From: Clostridiales bacterium
GTDB lineage: Bacteria > Bacillota_A > Clostridia > Saccharofermentanales > Saccharofermentanaceae
Assembly (NCBI GenBank): GCA_017649745.1
Contig: JAGCGE010000168.1
Location: forward strand, 1 to 45,896
Direction: 5' to 3'
Length of the DNA: 45,896 nucleotides
The position numbers were made by a program, and so were the translations under genes. The number at the start of each line of letters is the position of its first letter. Position 1 is the stretch's first letter. Shown in pieces: positions 40,340 to 45,896 of the stretch. Under the pieces are notes generated by a model that made no database searches, had not been told where the DNA came from, and saw nothing but the letters and a program-made list of their open reading frames with translations.

Positions 40340-40675
40340 ATGTTGCGGAAATTGAAAAGAGAGATTGCCAAGGGTCGTATGCGTGATATGGGTTTAGATC
40401 ATATCAATCATCGTATGCACGTTCGCAAGAATGATACCCTGGTTAAAGAATGTGTTCTGGCCCTGCAGAAAACCAAGAATGGTCGCCGTCGTCTGATCAA
40501 TATTTATGCCAAGAATCCTCCGATCTGGAAGAGGCTCATAGAAGGCGACCTCAAGAAAGACGGCGATAAAGCTTTTGCTCTCGCCAGTCTTGAACGCGGC
40601 GGTGATCCTTACGGAAGAAAGGCTCATAAGAAGAGCAAACGGATTCTTCGTAAGATCCCTGCTAATGAGGTTTAA
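40340..40675 (+). CDS. Basic hypothetical protein
   Basis: A 111-residue, very basic protein (MLRKLKREIAKGRMRDMGLD ... HKKSKRILRKIPANEV) with TAGGAGG. A nucleic-acid- or ribosome-binding role is possible from charge alone. It ends before a strong terminator and the long purine-rich region. Confidence 0.5.
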   Translation: MLRKLKREIAKGRMRDMGLDHINHRMHVRKNDTLVKECVLALQKTKNGRRRLINIYAKNPPIWKRLIEGDLKKDGDKAFALASLERGGDPYGRKAHKKSKRILRKIPANEV

Positions 40676-40689
40676 TATGTACGGTTAAC

Positions 40690-40726
40690 CGGGAGGATTG
40701 AGATATTTTCGATCCTCCCGTTTTTC
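40690..40726 (+). terminator. Intrinsic terminator
   Basis: A perfect 9-bp stem pairs CGGGAGGAT (40690-40698) with ATCCTCCCG (40712-40720), followed by TTTTTC. It closes the 38275-40675 gene block. Confidence 0.9.
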
Positions 40727-40734
40727 TTTGCTAC

Positions 40735-41215
40735 GGCAGAGAAGAGAACTGTCTTGTATCGGATTAGCCTAGAACAGCATCGTCATGGATTGGCCTCGGA
40801 TCGCTCTGATCAGCGCGGCAGAGGAAAAGAAAGCAGCGCGCCGAAACGGAAAAGCGATGCGAAGATTAGTAACGGATTTGAATGCCACCGTTTTGTACTG
40901 CTTAGGAAATGCGGAGAATGGAATTGCAGTGTGCGGCGGAGGAGTGGCATGGTGTAGAAGTGCGATGCTTGGTCAAGGAAAAGCTTGGACGCGTGACGCT
41001 TCGTAAAGGAAAAGTGAAGAATTGGGCTGTGACGTATATCAAGGAGATGAAAAGGAAAAGCTTGGAAGAGTGACGCTTCGTAAAGGAGGGGAACTGTATA
41101 GTGTTGATGTGAAAAGGAAAAGAGCAGCTGGGCGATGGAGTAGCAAAGAAGAGCCTAGTACCGCATCGGTGTCGCATAGCTTAGTTCAGAACAGCGAGAA
41201 ACTACTAATTTAGAC
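40735..41215 (+). other. Purine-rich, gene-poor repeat region (about 480 bp)
   Basis: No frame here has a convincing ribosome binding site or protein-like composition; the longest plus-strand candidates (40785-41006, 41022-41213) are dominated by Arg/Lys/Ser/Gly codons from GGAAAAG-type repeats. The plus strand is purine-rich, with quasi-periodic GGA, GGAA and GCG motifs and one clear 36-nt direct repeat (next entry). The region lies between a terminator and a gene with a strong ribosome binding site. It could be a cis-acting element, an RNA or a decayed gene. Confidence 0.5.
40975..41087 (+). repeat. 36-nt direct repeat, spacing 77 bp
   Basis: The left halves AAGGAAAAGCTTGGA lie at 40975-40989 and 41052-41066; the right halves GTGACGCTTCGTAAAGGA lie at 40993-41010 and 41070-41087. 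The joining three bases differ (CGC and AGA). A third, partial GAAAAGGAAAAG lies near 41111. Confidence 0.85.
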
Positions 41216-41245
41216 CTAATTTATATCTAAGGAGGAAACAATAAA

Positions 41246-41881
41246 ATGATTAAACTGTGTGTTGAAATTGAATTTCTTGAAGAGGTTCTCGGTACTGCAA
41301 GTGGTGATCCCCAGCTCCATGAATCGTATATCGCCAGCAATGCTCCGGATGCAATGAAGCTTAAAGAAGAGATCGAGGCCATTGGAACGGAGGGCGTATT
41401 TGAGAAATCCATGACGGTATTTTCCCGCAATAAAGATGGCGAACCTATTGTGTGGGACTATCAGTGGAAAGGATATTTTAAAGATGCCTTCAGTAGCCTG
41501 CGCAAACTTCCTGACAGCAAATGCGCCAAGATTAAGGCGTTTAAGAAGGAGATCGACGGCCTGATATTCATCGACGAGCGTCAGATTCCGATTATTTTGC
41601 CTGAAGGTGGTTCTATTGGAGTTTGTCAGCGTCCGTTGCGTGCAAGTACTCCTCAGGGAGAACGGGTGGCATTGGCTTCCAGTGAAACGGTTCCTGCCGG
41701 AAGTAAGATGATATTTACAATCACCATGCTTAGTGACGAGCATGAGGGTGCTGTTATTGAGGCCTTAAGCTATGGTATTCTCCGTGGATTCGGTCAGTGG
41801 CGTAATAGTGGTAAAGGTCGCTTTAAGTGGACCGTTAAAAGCCGTGAACAGACCAGGGGAGCAATTGGATTTGCTTTCTGA
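41246..41881 (+). CDS. Hypothetical protein downstream of the purine-rich region
   Basis: A 211-residue protein with AAGGAGG. It is mixed alpha/beta, with WDYQWKGYFKDAFSSLRKLP, then FIDERQIPIILPEGGSIGVC and a conserved-looking glycine-rich end (EALSYGILRGFGQWRNSGKG). I have a recollection of this family in Firmicutes prophages but no firm function. It lies alone between the purine-rich region and promoter element 4. Confidence 0.6.
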   Translation: MIKLCVEIEFLEEVLGTASGDPQLHESYIASNAPDAMKLKEEIEAIGTEGVFEKSMTVFSRNKDGEPIVWDYQWKGYFKDAFSSLRKLPDSKCAKIKAFKKEIDGLIFIDERQIPIILPEGGSIGVCQRPLRASTPQGERVALASSETVPAGSKMIFTITMLSDEHEGAVIEALSYGILRGFGQWRNSGKGRFKWTVKSREQTRGAIGFAF

Positions 41882-41885
41882 TATT

Positions 41886-41915
41886 CGCGGCGAAAACATT
41901 CCCATATATGATAGG
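41886..41915 (+). promoter_or_regulatory. Promoter-like repeat element, copy 4
   Basis: CGCGGCGAAAACATT then CCCATATATGATAGG; the second half is an imperfect palindrome. It starts 4 nt after the preceding gene's stop. The next start codon is 29 nt downstream. Confidence 0.6.
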
Positions 41916-41944
41916 ATTAAAGCTTATTTGAGAGGAGGAAACCT

Positions 41945-42268
41945 ATGAAAGGTTGGCTTGAAAAGATAAAGAAATGGTTAAAACTAAGACACATTGACTT
42001 TAATACTGAATTGGCTGTTATCGAGGAAGAGATGAAGAAAGTCGATAAAGACAGCGAAGCTTATCAGAAATTACAGGAAGCTCAGAAGAGGGCGCTTGAG
42101 AATAAAAAGCTCGTCAAGAGTATGGCATTCTTTGGCATCCCTCCGGAGAAGGTAATGTTTGCTCTGATTATAATTGCGATCGCTGTGTTCGGCTTCTCGC
42201 TCGATCTTGAATCGCCTAAGGCATTGAAGATTGCACAGTTTGTACTGAACGTATCTAAGAAGGCGTAA
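41945..42268 (+). CDS. Small membrane protein after promoter element 4
   Basis: A 107-residue protein: a charged coiled-coil N-terminal half (LAVIEEEMKKVDKDSEAYQK, then LQEAQKRALENKKL) followed by a membrane span (VMFALIIIAIAVFGFSLDLE). GAGAGGAGG precedes the start. The function is unknown. It is closed by the terminator at 42316, so it is a single-gene unit. Confidence 0.6.
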   Translation: MKGWLEKIKKWLKLRHIDFNTELAVIEEEMKKVDKDSEAYQKLQEAQKRALENKKLVKSMAFFGIPPEKVMFALIIIAIAVFGFSLDLESPKALKIAQFVLNVSKKA

Positions 42269-42315
42269 TCATAAATAAAAACCACAACTAAATAAGTTTT
42301 AATCCATCTTATATA

Positions 42316-42357
42316 AAGGCAGTAGGTCTGAACGAACTTACTGCCTTATATTTTTTC
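42316..42357 (+). terminator. Intrinsic terminator
   Basis: A perfect 9-bp stem pairs AAGGCAGTA (42316-42324) with TACTGCCTT (42339-42347), loop GGTCTGAACGAACT, then ATATTTTTTC. Confidence 0.85.
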
Positions 42358-42389
42358 AATTCATACTAATGAAAGGAAGGACGAGAAAA

Positions 42390-42935
42390 ATGGAACTGAC
42401 TCTGGATCCCAAAGCAGCAAAAATCAACCCCACAGAATCGTTCGACATGATGGCGGATTGTTTCGCCTGGTACAACCAGCTTGTGGCTCTCCTTGAACCG
42501 CTTGGCTTTGTTAACGTGTCGAGCAATTCTCCCCACTCCAAGGATCGGTATCTGGTTAAAGAGGCTGACCAGAGCCTTATCTCCTGGACTGGCAAACCCG
42601 TTGGCAGCTTCCGCATCAGTAACCACTGGAACTGGCGGGCAAACAAAAACAAGTGTGAGAATGTCCGTTATATTCAGTGTTATACCAGAGACATGCCCTG
42701 GGCGCGGAAACGTCGTGACGATGGTGTCGGAACACGGCCTATGATCGGATGTGCTATTGCATTCTTCACCGAAAACAACGAATACAAAGTTGTTTATGGT
42801 GAAAAGTTCGATCGGATGACCAAAACCTGGAGCTACGTAACTGTAACTCCGGAAGAAGCAATCAAACAGTGGCTTGGAATTGATATTAGTGAGCCGCTGA
42901 TTGAAGACCCTACAACAATCAACACTGATATTTAA
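42390..42935 (+). CDS. Hypothetical protein upstream of the zinc ribbon and ThyX
   Basis: A 181-residue protein from ATG 42390 (GAAAGGAAGGA 8 nt upstream; a longer in-frame start at 42369 is less likely). It contains DCFAWYNQLVALLEPLGFVN, then WTGKPVGSFRISNHWNWRAN and PMIGCAIAFFTENNEYKVVY. No family is recognised. Codon use is GC-richer, like the ThyX gene that follows, and the three genes form one close operon. Confidence 0.6.
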   Translation: MELTLDPKAAKINPTESFDMMADCFAWYNQLVALLEPLGFVNVSSNSPHSKDRYLVKEADQSLISWTGKPVGSFRISNHWNWRANKNKCENVRYIQCYTRDMPWARKRRDDGVGTRPMIGCAIAFFTENNEYKVVYGEKFDRMTKTWSYVTVTPEEAIKQWLGIDISEPLIEDPTTINTDI

Positions 42936-42952
42936 CAGGAGGTATAAAACCA

Positions 42953-43210
42953 ATGAGCGCTATCGCTATGAATGAACTTGAAAAGAAAGACCAGGAATTC
43001 ATCGTTTCATCGACACAAACGAAAATAAGTACAAAATGCCGCCGGTGTTCGCATGACAGCGGTCAACTTGTATACCACTGGATTAAAGATGGTGATAGTG
43101 ATATTAAAATGTATCGTGTGCGCTGCGTTAACTGCGGGCATATGACTACCGCACATCGGTCGTCCGACCTGGCGATCAGAGTATGGGCAGCTGAATGGTC
43201 AACCAAATAA
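42953..43210 (+). CDS. Lar-like zinc-ribbon protein
   Basis: An 85-residue zinc ribbon: KCRRCSHDSG, then YRVRCVNCGHMTTAHRSSDL and AIRVWAAEW. The C-x2-C / C-x2-C-G spacing and terminal Trp-containing helix resemble the Lar (restriction alleviation) fold, which protects phage DNA; the call is tentative because many zinc ribbons look alike. CAGGAGG precedes it, and ThyX starts 14 nt after its stop. Confidence 0.5.
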   Translation: MSAIAMNELEKKDQEFIVSSTQTKISTKCRRCSHDSGQLVYHWIKDGDSDIKMYRVRCVNCGHMTTAHRSSDLAIRVWAAEWSTK

Positions 43211-43224
43211 TAGGAGGCAAATGT

Positions 43225-44013
43225 ATGAAACTCGCAAAGGCAGGTTTTGAATACCACATCCCTGTAAATCCCGGACTGGTGATATATTCTATCGAGAAGG
43301 CCGGGCGTAAATGCTATAAGAGCCAGATGTCTGAAAACACCGAAGAGGGCGCCAAGTTCATTAAAGAAGTTCTGATCGCCCATAAGCATGAATCCGTTCT
43401 GGAGCATGCGAGCATTTCCCTGGATATTACGTGCGACACCGGTGTCAGCCACGAACTCGTGAGGCATCGTCTGGCAAGTTTCTCTCAGGAGAGCACCCGT
43501 TATTGTAACTATTCCAAAGACAAATTCGGCCATGAGATTACTGTGATCCGTCCCGTCTGGTTTAACAAAATTACCAACGAGCGGGCCGACGAGATTATAC
43601 GGAACGCGAAGGACGGGTTCAAAAGCACCCTGAAAACTCCTATGACCGACCTGGAACGTGAATTCGTTGCGTGGTATCTCTCCTGTGAGAATTCTGAATG
43701 GGAGTATTTCGAAATGCTGGAAAACGGAGCTTCTCCCCAGCAGGCAAGGGATGTGCTCCCTAAGAGCCTGAAAACCGAGGTCGTAATGACAGCCAACATC
43801 CGCGAGTGGCGTCACATCCTGAAACTGCGCGCGGCCGGGGAAGCTGGTAAACCGCATCCTCAGATGCTTGAAGTTATGGTGCCTGTCCTTAAGGACTTCC
43901 AGCAGAAGCTTCCGGCACTGTTCGAAGATATTGTACCTATGGACATTCCTGATGATGGTTATACCTGGGATCCTCCGATTGATGACGAGGATCTGATTAT
44001 AAAGGAGGACTAA
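43225..44013 (+). CDS. thyX: Flavin-dependent thymidylate synthase ThyX
   Basis: A 262-residue enzyme that makes dTMP from dUMP using FAD/NADPH and methylenetetrahydrofolate. The signature RHRLASFSQESTR (residues 80-92) matches RHRxxSxxxxSxR exactly, and the flanking HKHESVLEHASIS segment (53-65) is also typical. ATG 43225 follows AGGAGG by 7 nt. In phages it supplies thymidine for DNA synthesis and often sits in nucleotide-metabolism or early operons. The C-terminal 25 residues are acidic. Confidence 0.95.
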   Translation: MKLAKAGFEYHIPVNPGLVIYSIEKAGRKCYKSQMSENTEEGAKFIKEVLIAHKHESVLEHASISLDITCDTGVSHELVRHRLASFSQESTRYCNYSKDKFGHEITVIRPVWFNKITNERADEIIRNAKDGFKSTLKTPMTDLEREFVAWYLSCENSEWEYFEMLENGASPQQARDVLPKSLKTEVVMTANIREWRHILKLRAAGEAGKPHPQMLEVMVPVLKDFQQKLPALFEDIVPMDIPDDGYTWDPPIDDEDLIIKED

Positions 44014-44015
44014 TT

Positions 44016-44573
44016 ATGTATCAGAAAATATTGGCCGGAGGCTGTATTGTATTCGGAACAGCTCTGGTAACGTTGAGTTGTATTGCCGTGTCTAAGATTA
44101 ATAAGATCGGCAAGAGATTTGACAAAGGTGTAACTGACATCGAAAGCATCACGGTGAAGGAAATCCAGGACCGCGTTGTTGAAGATGCTGTTCGGAATGC
44201 TGCGGAAGATAAGGTCGGGCAGTATGTGTACAGGGCCCATAAAGAGGTCATGGATATTGCCCGTGATGAGATCCGCAAAGAAGTAACCCCTGCTGTCAAA
44301 GAGGCTAAAGACAGTATCAAAGAGCAGGTAACTACTGAGATTACGGCTCAGGTCGCCAATATTGATATTGACGATATGCGTAAATCCGTGCGTGAAAAGG
44401 CGGAGGGCCAGGTTCTGAGTAAATTCAAAGGTGATCTGAATGATATTCTGGAGAAGTATTCCGGAAATCTGCAGCAGATCAACCAGATTTACTCCAGCGT
44501 CGCTAATGCCCTTGGAAAAGGAGTAAACGGTAACGATTCTTCCCAGAAGCTTACATTTAGCCTGGGCAATTAA
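44016..44573 (+). CDS. Membrane-anchored coiled-coil protein
   Basis: A 185-residue protein: an N-terminal membrane span (AGGCIVFGTALVTLSCIAVS) followed by about 130 residues of amphipathic helix (EVMDIARDEIRKEVTPAVKE, then KDSIKEQVTTEITAQVANID). It begins 2 nt after the ThyX stop and shares its GC-rich codon use. It may remodel the host membrane or anchor a complex; the function is unknown. Confidence 0.6.
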   Translation: MYQKILAGGCIVFGTALVTLSCIAVSKINKIGKRFDKGVTDIESITVKEIQDRVVEDAVRNAAEDKVGQYVYRAHKEVMDIARDEIRKEVTPAVKEAKDSIKEQVTTEITAQVANIDIDDMRKSVREKAEGQVLSKFKGDLNDILEKYSGNLQQINQIYSSVANALGKGVNGNDSSQKLTFSLGN

Positions 44574-44575
44574 TT

Positions 44576-44845
44576 ATGAGCCGTTTAGTCCTCCATCCGC
44601 ATATGATTACGGTAACCCTCATTGCTAAGACAAGCGCTGATGCGTATGGGATAGCATGGATATATTATGAATCTATGCGAGTAGATAAGGCTCCATGGGA
44701 TCTGAATGAATGGCGAAAGTCACTCAAGGGTCCTGTGGAGCTTTACTTTATATTCCCTATGACTACGCGCAGAAATAGGTTTCTTAAAGAAATTGAGAAA
44801 GAGGGTTACAAGTATACGTTGTTCTGTAATCCTAATGGCATTTAA
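44576..44845 (+). CDS. Hypothetical protein
   Basis: An 89-residue protein (HMITVTLIAKTSADAYGIAW, then LKGPVELYFIFPMTTRRNRF) starting 2 nt after the preceding stop. It has a strand-helix-strand pattern with a glycine-rich end. No family is recognised and no clear ribosome binding site, so it is probably translated by coupling. Confidence 0.5.
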   Translation: MSRLVLHPHMITVTLIAKTSADAYGIAWIYYESMRVDKAPWDLNEWRKSLKGPVELYFIFPMTTRRNRFLKEIEKEGYKYTLFCNPNGI

Positions 44846-44848
44846 TAG

Positions 44849-44878
44849 CGCGTAAAAAACACGTCCATATATGATAGG
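44849..44878 (+). promoter_or_regulatory. Promoter-like repeat element, copy 5
   Basis: CGCGTAAAAAACAC then GTCCATATATGATAGG. It begins 3 nt after the preceding stop. The last 13 bases match copy 4 exactly. The next start is 34 nt downstream. Confidence 0.65.
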
Positions 44879-44912
44879 TAAATCTTAAATTATTTAAAGG
44901 AGGAAAACCAAA

Positions 44913-45152
44913 ATGGGCGTTATTGTTGCTAAAGAACTGTTGAAGTTCGGCGTCAAAATTGGCATCAGTTGGATTATACTGAAAAGCATTCAAAAGAAAT
45001 TCGTAAAAGAATTCGGATTTGATCCGGGTGCGATTCTGAAAGACACAATGAAGATGACCAAGGATGTTGCCGAGGCTATGAAACAGGAAACTGGAACGGC
45101 ACCGACAACCAGTCAATTGGATGACACCGGCAAAGTTGTAGAGTTAACCTAA
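44913..45152 (+). CDS. Small hypothetical membrane-associated protein after promoter element 5
   Basis: A 79-residue protein with an amphipathic/apolar N-terminal half (AKELLKFGVKIGISWIILKS) and a helical tail (DTMKMTKDVAEAMKQETGT). AAAGGAGG precedes the start. It is the fifth small gene placed behind this promoter-like element, and ends at the terminator at 45160. Confidence 0.6.
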   Translation: MGVIVAKELLKFGVKIGISWIILKSIQKKFVKEFGFDPGAILKDTMKMTKDVAEAMKQETGTAPTTSQLDDTGKVVELT

Positions 45153-45159
45153 AAGACTG

Positions 45160-45197
45160 AGAGGTCCAGGCTAAAATGCTTGGGCCTCTTTTCTTTT
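45160..45197 (+). terminator. Intrinsic terminator
   Basis: AGAGGTCCAGGC (45160-45171) pairs with GCTTGGGCCTCT (45178-45189), 12 bp with two G-U pairs, followed by TTTCTTTTTT. Confidence 0.9.
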
Positions 45198-45213
45198 TTA
45201 AGGAGGAAGAAAA

Positions 45214-45696
45214 ATGGAAAACAAAATCTTAAAGACAATCGTGTTTATCCTAATCCTTTTCGTCCTTGTATGCTGCTCTTTTGTGGAACTTGAGAGCGCT
45301 AAATCTGAAGGACAAACAGAACTCCTGCGAGTTACGGCGTCACTTTTGAATGGCCGGTCGGCACCTGGAAAGAAGAACCGCATCGAAGCACGGTTTGATA
45401 ACGGTGATATTCTCGAAGCAACCGGCGAATGGAACAAAACACATACGTGGGTTGAAGTCAAAGGCGGTGAAAACGGTACCGTTTGGTGTGACATACGGTA
45501 TCTAAATGCTTTAGAGAAACCCATAACCGTTAAGTATGACGGTACAGGAAAAGTTAAAATTCGGAAAGCTCCGGTTAATGGCCAAATCTCTGGATATCTT
45601 AAACCAGGAAAGAAAATAGAGATTGTCCAGTCTGTTCTTGGCTGGGGTAGATGCAGCAAAGGCTGGATTGACCTTGATTATCTAACAGAGGAGTGA
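45214..45696 (+). CDS. Exported protein with two SH3-like domains
   Basis: A 160-residue protein. The N-terminal apolar segment (ILKTIVFILILFVLVCCSF) is a signal anchor or a lipoprotein-like signal with adjacent cysteines. Two SH3b-type repeats follow (LRVTASLLNGRSAPGKKNRI near residues 38-57, then VKYDGTGKVKIRKAPVNGQI near 109-128), each followed by a Trp/Gly strand. SH3b domains bind cell wall, so it may act at the host surface, for example against superinfection (inference). AAGGAGG precedes the start. Confidence 0.7.
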   Translation: MENKILKTIVFILILFVLVCCSFVELESAKSEGQTELLRVTASLLNGRSAPGKKNRIEARFDNGDILEATGEWNKTHTWVEVKGGENGTVWCDIRYLNALEKPITVKYDGTGKVKIRKAPVNGQISGYLKPGKKIEIVQSVLGWGRCSKGWIDLDYLTEE

Positions 45697-45701
45697 TATT
45701 T

Positions 45702-45842
45702 GTGGGTGCCGATATCAAACACGTTGGAGACCATTATGAATTGATCATTGATGGCGCATTCCATAGTAGTCATGATACAGCATATGACGCTATGGAAGAA
45801 TATGAGCATTATAAAGAAAGTAGAGGAGAAAATAATGAGTGA
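45702..45842 (+). CDS. Very small hypothetical protein
   Basis: A 46-residue frame from GTG 45702 after AGAGGAGTGA. It is rich in His, Asp and Tyr (YELIIDGAFHSSHDTAYDAM) with a charged helix. It overlaps the next gene by 8 nt, as in a translationally coupled pair. The function is unknown. Confidence 0.5.
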   Translation: MGADIKHVGDHYELIIDGAFHSSHDTAYDAMEEYEHYKESRGENNE

Positions 45843-45896
45843 TTGCACCGTAGAAGCCTATAACCTCGCAGATCCCAATTGTGCTGAACTAATGGA
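45835..45896 (+). CDS. Start of a protein cut by the window end
   Basis: ATG 45835 follows AGAGGAGAAA; 20 residues are visible (MSDCTVEAYNLADPNCAELM) before the window ends. Too little remains to identify it. Confidence 0.5.
   Translation, partial: MSDCTVEAYNLADPNCAELM

Noticed and set aside
40754..41213. Three short frames in the purine-rich region
   Set aside because: Low-complexity Arg/Lys/Ser translations without ribosome binding sites; better treated as non-coding.

Overview
The window is a 45.9 kb stretch of a temperate, long-tailed (siphovirus-type) bacteriophage or prophage. Every gene I can support is on the plus strand, packed head to tail with strong AAGGAGG-type ribosome binding sites. 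The Shine-Dalgarno strength, the phi-LC3-type holin, the NlpC/P60 endolysin, a small glycine-rich virion-associated protein and an attP resembling a Clostridia-type tRNA-Lys(CTT) all point to a Firmicutes host, most likely a gut or rumen Clostridia (inference). No host genes are visible.

Layout. 1-262: gene-free leader with a strong multi-branched RNA fold. 263-5695: DNA packaging and portal (small terminase-like, HNH, connector, large terminase, two related HHGIxGxKWG proteins, portal). 5745-8239: a prohead protease / scaffold-like linker / major capsid fusion, whose stop codon sits on a canonical -1 slippery heptamer followed by a hairpin and an open -1 frame encoding a decoration-type domain. 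8251-17168: head closure, tail terminator, major tail protein, tail chaperones, and a tape measure split into two ORFs. 17242-24369: tail-tip protein, lysis genes and a displaced distal-tail-like protein. 24406-24573: a tRNA-like element interrupted by about 95 nt. 24611-33967: three long tail-fibre proteins and small virion or accessory proteins. 34023-34098: a normal tRNA with anticodon CAT. 34099-36607: a candidate ncRNA, the integrase and an attP. 36608 to the end: an accessory/early region of small genes, with flavin-dependent thymidylate synthase ThyX, two exported proteins and several zinc-ribbon and membrane proteins.

How it works together. The late genes run in the usual order: packaging, capsid, tail, lysis, fibres. 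Intrinsic terminators after the major tail protein and the tape measure probably tune the dose of structural proteins. The integrase and adjacent attP indicate integration into the 3' half of a host tRNA-Lys(CTT). The accessory region is punctuated by five copies of a roughly 30-bp intergenic element, each just upstream of a small gene and one forming a near-consensus promoter. This looks like a phage-specific promoter/operator regulon.

Most notable observations: the putative capsid -1 frameshift, the interrupted tRNA, the five-copy promoter-like element, the structured leader before the terminase genes, and a non-coding purine-rich repeat region at 40735-41215. Replication and lysogeny-control genes are not visible, so the phage genome extends beyond this window.
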